NCBI GenBank assembly: GCA_002315455.1
Contig: DCGG01000028.1
Location: forward strand, 1 to 11,720
DNA from: Lentisphaeria bacterium UBA1784
Lineage (GTDB): Bacteria > Verrucomicrobiota > Lentisphaeria > Victivallales > Victivallaceae
Direction of reading: 5' to 3'
DNA length: 11,720 bases
The translations under genes were made by a program, and so were the position numbers. Positions 1 through 6,077 of the stretch are shown one piece after another (the first letter of the stretch is position 1; each line of letters begins with the position of its first letter). The notes beneath the pieces were generated by a model. It had not been told where the DNA came from, made no database searches, and saw only the letters and a program-made list of their open reading frames with translations.

Positions 1-205
1 AGGCTTTCACTTCGCCGTAGAGGATGGAGGAGCCGTCGTCGAGGACCGCTTCCACCATGGGTTCGGCGTAGCAGTAGCCGAGGCAACCCACGCCGATAAC
101 GGGGAGCGCTCCGGCCCGCTGCTTCAGAAGGTCCATCACGGGACCGGCTCCGGCGGCGATGCCGTTACTGGCGACGCCCACGCGCAACAGTTTGATCTTA
201 CTCAT
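1..205 (-). CDS. nuoF: NuoF-like NADH-binding flavoprotein subunit, N-terminal part (cut by window edge)
   Basis: The first 68 residues are visible; the rest lies beyond base 1. The fragment is a thioredoxin-like ferredoxin domain of the kind found at the N-terminus of NuoF/HydB/HndC-type flavoproteins. These pass electrons between NAD(P)H, FMN and Fe-S clusters in complex I-like enzymes or soluble [FeFe] hydrogenases. Visible signatures are VASNGIAAGAGP (residues 11-22) and GCLGYCYAEPMVE (about 40-52). The second motif carries a C-x3-C pair, but the first motif, where relatives usually read SCGIAAGA, has Asn instead of Cys. The ATG at 205-203 overlaps the stop of the NuoE-like gene as ATGA, so the two are translationally coupled. 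The family call is firm from motifs and neighbour. Whether the complex is a hydrogenase, formate dehydrogenase or complex I-like enzyme cannot be told here. Confidence 0.85.
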   Translation of the reverse strand, partial: MSKIKLLRVGVASNGIAAGAGPVMDLLKQRAGALPVIGVGCLGYCYAEPMVEAVLDDGSSILYGEVKA

Positions 206-654
206 TTTTCGGCGTACTCCTTCAGGATCTTGACCACGGAGCGGCGGTCCAGTTTGGCATAGACGCGGCCATCGACGCTCATAACGGGGGCGAGACTGCA
301 ACATCCGAGGCAGGCCACGGTCTGAAGGCTGAAAAGTCCCTTGGCATCGGTCTCGCCGGACTGGATGCCCAGTTCCTGATGGAGCCACTCCTTGACCAGC
401 ACGGCGCCCTTGATGTGGCAGGCGGTGCCGTCACAGACGGAAATCTGATGTTTTCCGGGCTTCACCCGCTTGAACTGAGCGTAGAAACTCAAAACGCCTT
501 CGATCTCCACAGCGGGGATGGAGAAGTACTCCGCCACCGCCCGGATCGCATCGTCGGACACGAATCCTTCCGTTGCCTGGACCAGTTGCAATCCCTTGAT
601 GAGATTGCCGGGGTCCTTGGAAATGGATTCCAGAAATGCGAATTTCTGATCCAT
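202..654 (-). CDS. nuoE: NuoE-like [2Fe-2S] subunit (NuoE/HydC/HndA family)
   Basis: A 150-residue thioredoxin-like [2Fe-2S] protein, the electron-transfer partner of a NuoF-type subunit in NADH dehydrogenase, NAD(P)-dependent [FeFe] hydrogenase or formate dehydrogenase; cytoplasmic. The cluster ligands are intact: C74-x4-C79 within VCDGTACHIKGA and C115-x3-C119 within ACLGCCSLAPV, with an extra Cys at 118. The segment VLSFYAQFKRVKPGKH (about 54-69) is typical of the family, and an N-terminal helical region with QATEGFVSDDAI precedes it. Length is normal for the short form. The start at 654 is chosen over the upstream in-frame ATG at 741 because a GGGAGG ribosome-binding site lies just upstream (about 661-666) and because family proteins begin here. 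Its stop overlaps the NuoF-like start (ATGA). In a strict anaerobe the likeliest setting is a soluble bifurcating hydrogenase (HydABC), but that is inference. Confidence 0.92.
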   Translation of the reverse strand: MDQKFAFLESISKDPGNLIKGLQLVQATEGFVSDDAIRAVAEYFSIPAVEIEGVLSFYAQFKRVKPGKHQISVCDGTACHIKGAVLVKEWLHQELGIQSGETDAKGLFSLQTVACLGCCSLAPVMSVDGRVYAKLDRRSVVKILKEYAEK

Positions 655-660
655 AGATCC

Positions 661-811
661 TCCCTTTCCTCTACTTTGCCCCGGCGAAAAAGCGGGGCGA
701 TTTCTGCGGCAATGCGCAACTTCTCCCGGGAGCGTCGCCAATCCCGGACTGCGTATGGCGCGGAGCCTTCGTGCCGACGTTTCCGGCAGCGGGCTCCACC
801 TGATCCCTTCC
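661..811 (-). other. Structured 5' leader of the nuoE-like operon
   Basis: If transcription starts near 812, the untranslated leader is about 158 nt. It can form a two-step hairpin: outer stem GGAGCC/GGCTCC (762-767 with 792-797, extendable by one G.U and one G-C pair) and inner stem TGCCG/CGGCA (772-776 with 784-788), with a 7-nt loop. A second hairpin, GCCCCG/CGGGGC (678-683 with 693-698), sits immediately before the ribosome-binding site. A perfect 10-bp palindrome, CTCCCGGGAG, lies at 723-732. I do not recognise a known riboswitch class. It could be a regulatory leader or simply G+C-rich sequence that folds. Confidence 0.35.
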
Positions 812-819
812 CATTACAT

Positions 820-848
820 AATATACTCAATCCCCACGCTTATGTCAA
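820..848 (-). promoter_or_regulatory. Proximal sigma70-type promoter of the nuoE-like operon
   Basis: On the minus strand the sequence reads TTGACA (bases 848-843), 17 bp, TATATT (825-820): a perfect -35, ideal spacing and a good -10. The start site would be near 812, giving a leader of about 158 nt before the ATG at 654. The same TATATT -10 occurs in other minus-strand promoters of this window. Confidence 0.7.
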
Positions 849-916
849 GCAGAGAAGAGACGTGCCTGCCCCATTGAAACAGGAACGGTTTCCTCTCTTG
901 AAAACAGGAGAACGGC

Positions 917-939
917 ACATTATGTTAACATATTAATGT
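917..939. promoter_or_regulatory. Operator-like inverted repeat, copy 1 (Rex- or MarR-type candidate)
   Basis: The site contains a perfect 12-bp palindrome TATGTTAACATA (921-932) and an overlapping inverted repeat ACATTA-11-TAATGT (917-922 with 934-939). Read as TGTTAA-CATA-TTAATG it partly matches the Rex consensus (TTGTTAA-n4-TTAACAA), with the TTAA-n4-TTAA core intact. A core resembling TGTTAACATATT recurs at 983-993. Rex would fit an NADH-linked redox operon. The MarR protein encoded upstream is an alternative ligand. Confidence 0.5.
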
Positions 940-963
940 AGCACGGTTCCTCCGAAGAGTCAA
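935..963 (-). promoter_or_regulatory. Distal sigma70-type promoter of the nuoE-like operon, overlapped by an operator-like palindrome
   Basis: The minus strand reads TTGACT (963-958), 17 bp, TACATT (940-935), giving a start near 928. The -10 and the start point lie inside an AT-rich inverted repeat (917-939), the usual arrangement for repression by a DNA-binding dimer. It is about 115 bp upstream of the stronger proximal promoter. Confidence 0.5.
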
Positions 964-980
964 GAGAAACGGAAATTGTT

Positions 981-998
981 TTGTTAACATATTTAGCC
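981..998. promoter_or_regulatory. Operator-like site, copy 2
   Basis: TTGTTAA-CATA-TTTA shares the 11-mer TGTTAACATAT with copy 1, 59 bp away, in the same orientation. The left half matches a Rex half-site fully; the right half is degenerate. It lies just upstream of the -35 of the distal promoter. Repetition of an AT-rich 11-mer in otherwise G+C-rich DNA argues for a bound protein. Confidence 0.45.
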
Positions 999-1063
999 GC
1001 CCGCCGTCCGCTCCGGGAATCTTCCCGGTCCACGGGGGCGGCGCTGTTTTTCAGGGGCGGAGA

Positions 1064-1621
1064 TCAACCTCGGGAACGTTTTCCCCTGCCCGGCTGGGCG
1101 GAGCCTTCGCCGTCCTCGGGACCGAGCACGCGGCAGACGAGTTCGCTTGCGGCCGTCAGCGTTGCCAATTCCTCATCGGTGCATCCGTTGAAGAATCCGC
1201 AGACGTAACGGTTCAGCCGTTCCTCGATGCGGGCAGTGATGGCCGCCGCCCGGGGCGAGAAGCGGATGATGACGTTCCGGCGGTCAGTGGGGTCGTCCAT
1301 CCGCTCGAGGATGCTCAGTTTCACCAGCTTGTTGACGAAGATGGAGGCACCCGCCGAGGTCAGGCCGGTCAACTGCATGATCCGGGCGAGGTTGCAGGGC
1401 AGAGAACTGCGCACCATCATCAGGTGGATGAACTGCTGCTGGGGGATCAGATCGGCGTAGTTGCGCCAGTCCTCTTCCAGAAACTTCCGCCGCCGCCGCT
1501 CCAGAAGGCGGCACATCATCTTGAGGGTCTCGATCTGGCGGGCGCGTCCCTTTCCGTCGCTCACGGCAGGAACGGCAACGGCGTCGAAAGACTTGAGCAA
1601 ATCGTCCATCGCCTGCGTCAT
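1064..1621 (-). CDS. MarR-family transcriptional regulator
   Basis: A 185-residue winged-helix regulator. MarR proteins bind palindromic operators as dimers, and small phenolic or oxidant ligands usually release them. The recognition helix region LARIMQLTGLTSAGASIFVN (about 78-97) is followed by the wing signature MDDPTDRRNVIIRFSP (about 108-123). Flanking helices form the dimer interface. Five Cys residues are present (37, 76, 141, 147, 163), so redox sensing is conceivable but unproven. The tail (from about 168) is polar and probably disordered. Start 1621 follows GGAAAG and lies 20 bp after the secretin stop; ATG at 1663 or 1666, overlapping that gene, is an alternative that adds a Lys-rich N-terminus. 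It is the last gene of the lipoprotein-secretin-secretin operon, and it also sits directly upstream of the repeated operators before the nuoE-like operon, so its target could be either promoter. Confidence 0.85.
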   Translation of the reverse strand: MTQAMDDLLKSFDAVAVPAVSDGKGRARQIETLKMMCRLLERRRRKFLEEDWRNYADLIPQQQFIHLMMVRSSLPCNLARIMQLTGLTSAGASIFVNKLVKLSILERMDDPTDRRNVIIRFSPRAAAITARIEERLNRYVCGFFNGCTDEELATLTAASELVCRVLGPEDGEGSAQPGRGKRSRG

Positions 1622-1640
1622 GGTCTTTCCGGCGTTTTTT

Positions 1641-3728
1641 TTACTGGATCGCTTTGTATTCATCATTGATGTTCTTTCCGACGTCATCGAGACGTTCAAT
1701 GCGTGCTTCGCGGTCATCATCCAGCATGTACTGCTGGAAGAACATATTGCCGATCCGGCTGTTCATACCCTTGTTGACGCCTTTGACGATCTTGCCCAGT
1801 TCCTCCTTGACCTCCGTGGTGGCGAAGCTGTCCGGCCAGGAGTATTCCACCCGGGCCATCAGCACCAGCTGGGATTGTTTGATGGATTCCGTTTCGGTGG
1901 AGAAGAGCCGTCCGACCACGGGGAGGTCCTTCATGTAAGGCAGACCGGCGGTTCCGCGGACACTCTCCGACTTGCGGAGGCCGCCGATGACGAAATCCTG
2001 CGTTCCGTAGGCCACCTGCACGGTGGTGGAGGTGGCGGATTTGCTGGAACGGGCGCTGCCGTCGGAGTTCCAGCCGAGGAGCGAGATACTGCCCAGATCG
2101 AACCGGAGTTTGGCGGCCTTGCCGGTCACGACCGGAGTCACCTGCAGCTTGAACTTGAAACCGTTCTGCACCATGGGATACTGGAGCCAGCCGTGGATGA
2201 TGCCGGGGGCGGAGTCCACGGTGTCGTAGTCGGTGATGGAGTAGGCCCCGTCAACGACCTTGCCGTCCGCCTTGACGTACCCGTTGAGGAACTTGGAGAA
2301 GTTGGAGGTGGCGGCATCCCCTTTCTGGGAAAGCTTGGCGATGGCATCGTAGTACTTGGCGGTGGTGACCTGCGTCCCCATCAGCCGCATGGTATAGCCG
2401 GCCTTGGCGAGATAGTAGTCCCGTCCGGCGATCCAGGAGGAACCGTCGGCGTTCTTCTGACTGGCGTAGGCCTCCTGCAGTTTGTTGAGCGGCATGATCT
2501 TGCTGATCCCCTCCCGCTGGATCGTGTTGGGATTGGGCTCGGTGTAGGTGAACTCCGTGCAGGCCTCCGCAATGCTGGTGGCGCCTTCGGTGTAATAGGT
2601 CCGGTCGTAGAAGAACCCGGTATTCACTTCGATCTGGGAGGTTTTGCGGTTCTGGACCACGATGGAACCCTGCGCGAGGCACTTTGCCTTGCCGATAGAG
2701 GTCATGAAGTCCAGATAGCGGGTGTTCCACTTGGGGTTGAAGTTCCACCACGAAGTGTGGTTGTTGCCGGTGTCCTGCACGCCGCTGGTGAAGAAGGTGC
2801 CCCAGTTGCGGCGGGTAACGGTTCCGGCGGCGAAGAGGTCCACGCCGTCGTTGTTCTTCCAGGATTGGAAGTCCACGCCGATCCGGTCGTCATTTTCCGC
2901 ATAAATCTCGAGGACCCGGTAGGTGATCTTCATCTCCGGCACCGGCCGGTCATACTGTTTGAGCATGGCGCGCATCTCCGCCCAGTTCCACTTGGAGGCC
3001 TTGGCGATGAGGGCGTTGAGTTCCGGGTCCACCATCAGGGTCCCGGGGGCGACGGCGAATTCTGGGTCCAGTTCCGAGGAGCCGACCCGCAGAAGCATCT
3101 CCTGAAGCGTCACGGCCCGGGTGATCCGGGGGAAGTAGATGTGGGCGTCCGCTTCCGGCAGGAAAGTGAGACCTTCCCGGTCCAGCGCGGCAACGATCCG
3201 GTCGATGCCCCGGCCCTCCTCGGAATCGTGGAAGCGGTACTCTTCCGCGGAGACGAGGATCACGCCGGAACCGTCGGCGAATTTCACGGCGGTGACCTGC
3301 GCCGGGCTGTCATTGACGCTCTTGGCGCCCACGGCGGCCTCCAGATAACTCCGGACGGCGTAGGGATCGGCGTGCTTCAATTTGTAGGGTTTGGTGATGA
3401 CGTAGGGATCGGCATTGTCCCGGATGACCTTGACCTCCCGGGTCCCTTCTTTGACGTCAATCTTCAGCTGGGCTTCCACGTGGGAGGGGGCGTATCCGCC
3501 GGTAGTCTCGTTGTTCTCGGAGCGGGGGGTCCCGGGGATCGCCTCCGGCGTGAGAACGACGTTCCGGGTGCCGCCGTCCTCGGATTTGACCGGAAGGGTG
3601 ATGATCTGAGGCTGTTTTTGTCTTTCCTGCTGGTTGCAGCCGCAGAAAAGCGGCAGAAGGAGACATCCAGTCAGCAGGATTTCGGCAGAGAGAGCGAATT
3701 TCATGGCAAGTCGTGTCCTTCTCTTCAT
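1641..3728 (-). CDS. Secretin-like outer-membrane protein A, probable lipoprotein
   Basis: A 695-residue protein related to type II/III secretion and type IV pilus secretins. The N-terminus is basic (KRRTR), then hydrophobic, ending in LLLPLFCGC; C31 (or C22 in LTGC) could be lipidated. An N1-like alpha/beta domain covers about 112-185 (YKLKHADPYAVRSYLEAA). The beta-barrel domain begins near 263 (VPEMKITYRVLEIY), continues with LAQGSIVVQNRKTSQIEVN (about 351-369), and closes with FVIGGLRKSE (about 579-588) and GLPYMKDLPVVGRLFS (about 594-609), the secretin signature. Between the two halves lies an extra stretch of about 135 residues (375-510). A charged tail of about 65 residues follows. The start at 3728 overlaps the upstream secretin stop as ATGA; ATG 3704, with AAGGA upstream, is an alternative. 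No GspC, ATPase or pseudopilin genes are adjacent, so the exported substrate is unknown. Confidence 0.75.
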   Translation of the reverse strand: MKRRTRLAMKFALSAEILLTGCLLLPLFCGCNQQERQKQPQIITLPVKSEDGGTRNVVLTPEAIPGTPRSENNETTGGYAPSHVEAQLKIDVKEGTREVKVIRDNADPYVITKPYKLKHADPYAVRSYLEAAVGAKSVNDSPAQVTAVKFADGSGVILVSAEEYRFHDSEEGRGIDRIVAALDREGLTFLPEADAHIYFPRITRAVTLQEMLLRVGSSELDPEFAVAPGTLMVDPELNALIAKASKWNWAEMRAMLKQYDRPVPEMKITYRVLEIYAENDDRIGVDFQSWKNNDGVDLFAAGTVTRRNWGTFFTSGVQDTGNNHTSWWNFNPKWNTRYLDFMTSIGKAKCLAQGSIVVQNRKTSQIEVNTGFFYDRTYYTEGATSIAEACTEFTYTEPNPNTIQREGISKIMPLNKLQEAYASQKNADGSSWIAGRDYYLAKAGYTMRLMGTQVTTAKYYDAIAKLSQKGDAATSNFSKFLNGYVKADGKVVDGAYSITDYDTVDSAPGIIHGWLQYPMVQNGFKFKLQVTPVVTGKAAKLRFDLGSISLLGWNSDGSARSSKSATSTTVQVAYGTQDFVIGGLRKSESVRGTAGLPYMKDLPVVGRLFSTETESIKQSQLVLMARVEYSWPDSFATTEVKEELGKIVKGVNKGMNSRIGNMFFQQYMLDDDREARIERLDDVGKNINDEYKAIQ

Positions 3729-5320
3729 TCTTCCACGCGGCGGAAGGGGTTTTCAATGCGCCGGGAGACGCCCGCCGCCTGACTGTCGTTATTGAAGTGG
3801 TTCCTGCCATCCAGCGGTTCCAGACTGGCTTCCGCGGTAATGACGATGTAGGAACGCTCCTGAATGGTGGTCACCGTGCTGAAAAGATACTTGAGGTAGG
3901 GGATCCGGCAGAGGACCGGCAGACCGATGGTCTGTTCCACGTCGTTCTCCTTCTCATAGATGGCCAGCACCTTCTCCTCCGAGAAGGCCAGCGTGGCGGC
4001 GCCGGAGACCAGCGCGGAGTTGGAGAGTTCGGCGCCGGTGTTGCCTCGCTCCACCACATTCTTGAAGTAGAGGGAATAGTCGAAGAGGACTCCTCCCGCC
4101 TTGTCCGGCTTTCCGGACTCCTCCGGCTGGGGACCTTCCCGGTCCGGCCCCGGCTTCACGCCCTTGGCGGGGGGCTGCCCCGGGACCTTCTCGAAGCAGA
4201 CGAAGGGATTGACCAGCTGCGCTTCCAGCGCAGGAGGATCGGAGTGTTTCTCGCCATCCTCATCCTCGTAGTAACTCTTGCCGATGAAGGTCCGGCCCAG
4301 CACGTTCTTGGCGATGTTCTGATACTCCGGATACATGGAGATGCGGTAGATGAAGGGAGCAGTGTCCGGTTTCGCGTTCTGAAGCCGCTGAAGCGCCAGA
4401 TACTCCTCGGTGCTGCCCACGGGGGTGTTCACCATCACAAGGGAGGCGCTGGCGGCCACGTTGGCGTTCCCGGACTGCTGGAGACAGCGGATGAAACTCA
4501 TGTCAATCTGAGGCGCGGTGAAGACGCCGCCCAACCCCCAGCTGGAGGTGAAGGCATACTGCACCCCCTCCAGAAGTTCGTCGAAACTGAGCCTGCCGGC
4601 GTTGTATCCCACGTTCAGGAGGTTGATGCCGGGACCGTTCTTCCACGCGAGGTAGTCGAAGCCCCAGTCCTTGAGGTCGCTGTCCCGCAGTTCGTAGTAG
4701 TTGAGCCGGATCCGCACCTGCGGAAGGGGCTGATCCAGCCGCTTCACCCAGGCGAGGGTGCGTTTGGCGGCGGCGGTCTGGTCCCGCCAGTAGATGGTGT
4801 TGGTCTCGGGATTGAAGAAGGCCTCCCCGGAGGCGGAACCGAGAGCGTTGTTGATGATGTCAGCAAAGGAACTTGCGGCACGAAACTGGGGCGCGTAAGC
4901 GATCCGTGCGAGGCCGGTCCCGCTGATGGTGGATTCGTCGGACTCAGCGCCGCCCTCGCTGCCGGTGCGTCCGGGGCGGTCCAGCGCTTCGACGATCTGA
5001 TCCACCAGCGGCAGGAAATCCCGTCCGGTGGAGATGAGCAGAGCGCCCTTGCCGGTCTTTTCGGAAGTGACCCGGCGGATGGTGGAGTTCCGGTTGTACC
5101 GCTGGATGGCGGAGTTCAGGAAGGGCAGGAGTTCCTCGGCGGAGGCGTGCTTCAGTTCATAGAGTTTGCTGTCGAAGCGCACCTGCGCGTCGTCCTGCCG
5201 CAGACGAATGGTCCGCACCTCCTCTGCGGCACTGGCGCCGATGGCACCCAGCACCGCGGCGGCGAACCCCAGATTCCGCAGCGCGCGGAACCACTTTTCT
5301 CTTGCAGACAAATGTTTCAT
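3725..5320 (-). CDS. Secretin-like outer-membrane protein B
   Basis: A 531-residue divergent secretin-like protein with a cleavable-looking Sec signal: basic N-region, hydrophobic LGFAAAVLGAIG, probable cut near ASA|AEE (about 31). An N1-like domain follows (KLYELKHASAEELLPFLNS, about 52-70, to VDQIVEALDRPG). A barrel-type region runs from about 199 (LPQVRIRLNYYEL) through ANVAASASLVMVN (about 286-298). The closing secretin motif is GLPVLCRIPYLKYLFS (about 466-481), then RSYIVITAEASLEP. A Pro/Gly/charged linker (about 380-410) interrupts the barrel domain. It shares with protein A the segment (D)Y/F-x-A/S-WKN-x2-G-I/V-N/D-L, so the two are ancient paralogues. No good Shine-Dalgarno is visible before the ATG at 5320. 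It is second in the operon, 72 bp after the lipoprotein gene. The secretin assignment rests on motif pattern only. Confidence 0.65.
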   Translation of the reverse strand: MKHLSAREKWFRALRNLGFAAAVLGAIGASAAEEVRTIRLRQDDAQVRFDSKLYELKHASAEELLPFLNSAIQRYNRNSTIRRVTSEKTGKGALLISTGRDFLPLVDQIVEALDRPGRTGSEGGAESDESTISGTGLARIAYAPQFRAASSFADIINNALGSASGEAFFNPETNTIYWRDQTAAAKRTLAWVKRLDQPLPQVRIRLNYYELRDSDLKDWGFDYLAWKNGPGINLLNVGYNAGRLSFDELLEGVQYAFTSSWGLGGVFTAPQIDMSFIRCLQQSGNANVAASASLVMVNTPVGSTEEYLALQRLQNAKPDTAPFIYRISMYPEYQNIAKNVLGRTFIGKSYYEDEDGEKHSDPPALEAQLVNPFVCFEKVPGQPPAKGVKPGPDREGPQPEESGKPDKAGGVLFDYSLYFKNVVERGNTGAELSNSALVSGAATLAFSEEKVLAIYEKENDVEQTIGLPVLCRIPYLKYLFSTVTTIQERSYIVITAEASLEPLDGRNHFNNDSQAAGVSRRIENPFRRVEE

Positions 5321-5392
5321 GACGTGAAAAATTTCCGTTGATTCGGGAGAGTTTTCTTATTGTATTGAAGGAAAGCCCATGCGACCGGAGGG

Positions 5393-5839
5393 TCAGATGA
5401 ACTGGAATCCCGTAATGACGGCCTCTTTTTGGGAGGTCTTGCCGGTGATGACCCGGAAGAGCGCCTCGCTGGTGAACTCCTCCTGCGTCCGTGGATCGGT
5501 GCGGCGGAAGCGGATCTTCCAGATGTGGGGCGTGAACACGGTCAGTTCCAGCGCGGTCACGTACCGGAAGGAAATCGGTTCCCCCATGGAGTCGAGGACG
5601 GACTTGCGGAACGTGGCGAAGCCCTTGAGGTCGAGATTCTTTTTCGCCTCGTCGGGCAGGCAGGCGATAAAGGCCTTGCCGTCGTTCTTCATGAAAGCCA
5701 CCAGCAAACGCTTGCTCAACTCGTATTCGATGCCGGATGACTGTTTGGCGGTCTCCTCCTTGGGAAGTTCCCGGATCACGGTGCAACCGCTGCCCAGTCC
5801 CAGCGCGGAGAGCAGGACCAAAACCCAAAAATGTCGCAT
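5393..5839 (-). CDS. Small outer-membrane lipoprotein, possible pilotin
   Basis: A 148-residue protein with a lipoprotein signal: MRH, hydrophobic FWVLVLLSALGLGSG, then C19. The -3 residue is Gly rather than Leu, so the lipobox is imperfect. The mature part is a compact alpha/beta domain with LSKRLLVAFMKNDGKAFIACL (in two overlapping parts, about 41-61) followed by alternating strands such as ISFRYVTALELTVFTP (about 89-104). That layout is compatible with an NTF2-like or similar small fold, but I cannot name the family. The start at 5839 is preceded by AAAGG at a suitable distance. It is the first gene of the operon, directly before two secretin-like genes. In secretion systems that position is often taken by a pilotin, a lipoprotein that carries secretin to the outer membrane. 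The pilotin role is inference from context. Confidence 0.7.
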   Translation of the reverse strand: MRHFWVLVLLSALGLGSGCTVIRELPKEETAKQSSGIEYELSKRLLVAFMKNDGKAFIACLPDEAKKNLDLKGFATFRKSVLDSMGEPISFRYVTALELTVFTPHIWKIRFRRTDPRTQEEFTSEALFRVITGKTSQKEAVITGFQFI

Positions 5840-5895
5840 AAAAGTCGCCTTTCAAAGTTGACTGTTTTCAGAAAGAAAATCTTTCAACAAAAGAT

Positions 5896-5924
5896 AATAT
5901 ATCACATTTCAGGCTTGTTTTCAA
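5896..5924 (-). promoter_or_regulatory. Promoter of the lipoprotein-secretin-MarR operon
   Basis: The minus strand reads TTGAAA (5924-5919), 17 bp, TATATT (5901-5896), with an extended TG before the -10. The start site would fall near 5888, about 50 nt before the lipoprotein ATG at 5839. No comparable promoter was seen between the four genes, supporting a single transcript. Confidence 0.7.
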
Positions 5925-6077
5925 GTCCGATGGTGGAAACAAATCCTTTTTTTCGCAATTCAACGGCGCGCCAACGCCGTCCGATGGCCTTGCAGAAACA
6001 GAAGGGCACCTCTAAAAATTCAAACGGATAGATTGCGAGCCTGTGGGGAAAAAACGCAATGTGCGAATTTGAGGCAG
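5925..6077. other. AT-richer spacer without a recognisable gene
   Basis: This stretch lies between the lipoprotein promoter and the end of the truncated pseudogene. It holds a 9-bp direct repeat GTCCGATGG (5925-5933 and 5979-5987) and a small inverted repeat ACGGCG/CGCCGT (5963-5968 with 5975-5980). I see no terminator with a T-tract in either direction and no coding pattern I recognise. It may be the scar of the deletion that removed the 3' end of the pseudogene. Confidence 0.4.

Noticed and set aside
1013..1028. Inverted repeat CCGGGAA-TC-TTCCCGG after the MarR gene, considered as a terminator
   Set aside because: The loop is only 2 nt and no T-tract follows on the minus strand.
1461..3782. 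Long plus-strand open frame (773 codons) opposite secretin-like protein A
   Set aside because: Its product is a Gly/Val/His-rich composition with no domain logic, as expected opposite G+C-rich coding DNA; the minus-strand frame has a signal sequence and secretin motifs.
3713..5341. Long plus-strand open frame (542 codons) opposite secretin-like protein B
   Set aside because: Same compositional artefact. The minus-strand frame has a signal peptide, a secretin-like end and an ATGA junction with its neighbour.
5963..5980. Inverted repeat ACGGCG/CGCCGT near a T-run, considered as a terminator
   Set aside because: The T-run precedes the stem on the plus strand and becomes A's on the minus strand, so it works in neither direction.
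5925..5987. 9-bp direct repeat GTCCGATGG, considered as a target-site duplication
   Set aside because: Only 45 bp lie between the copies, with no terminal inverted repeats or transposase; a chance repeat or deletion scar is more likely.
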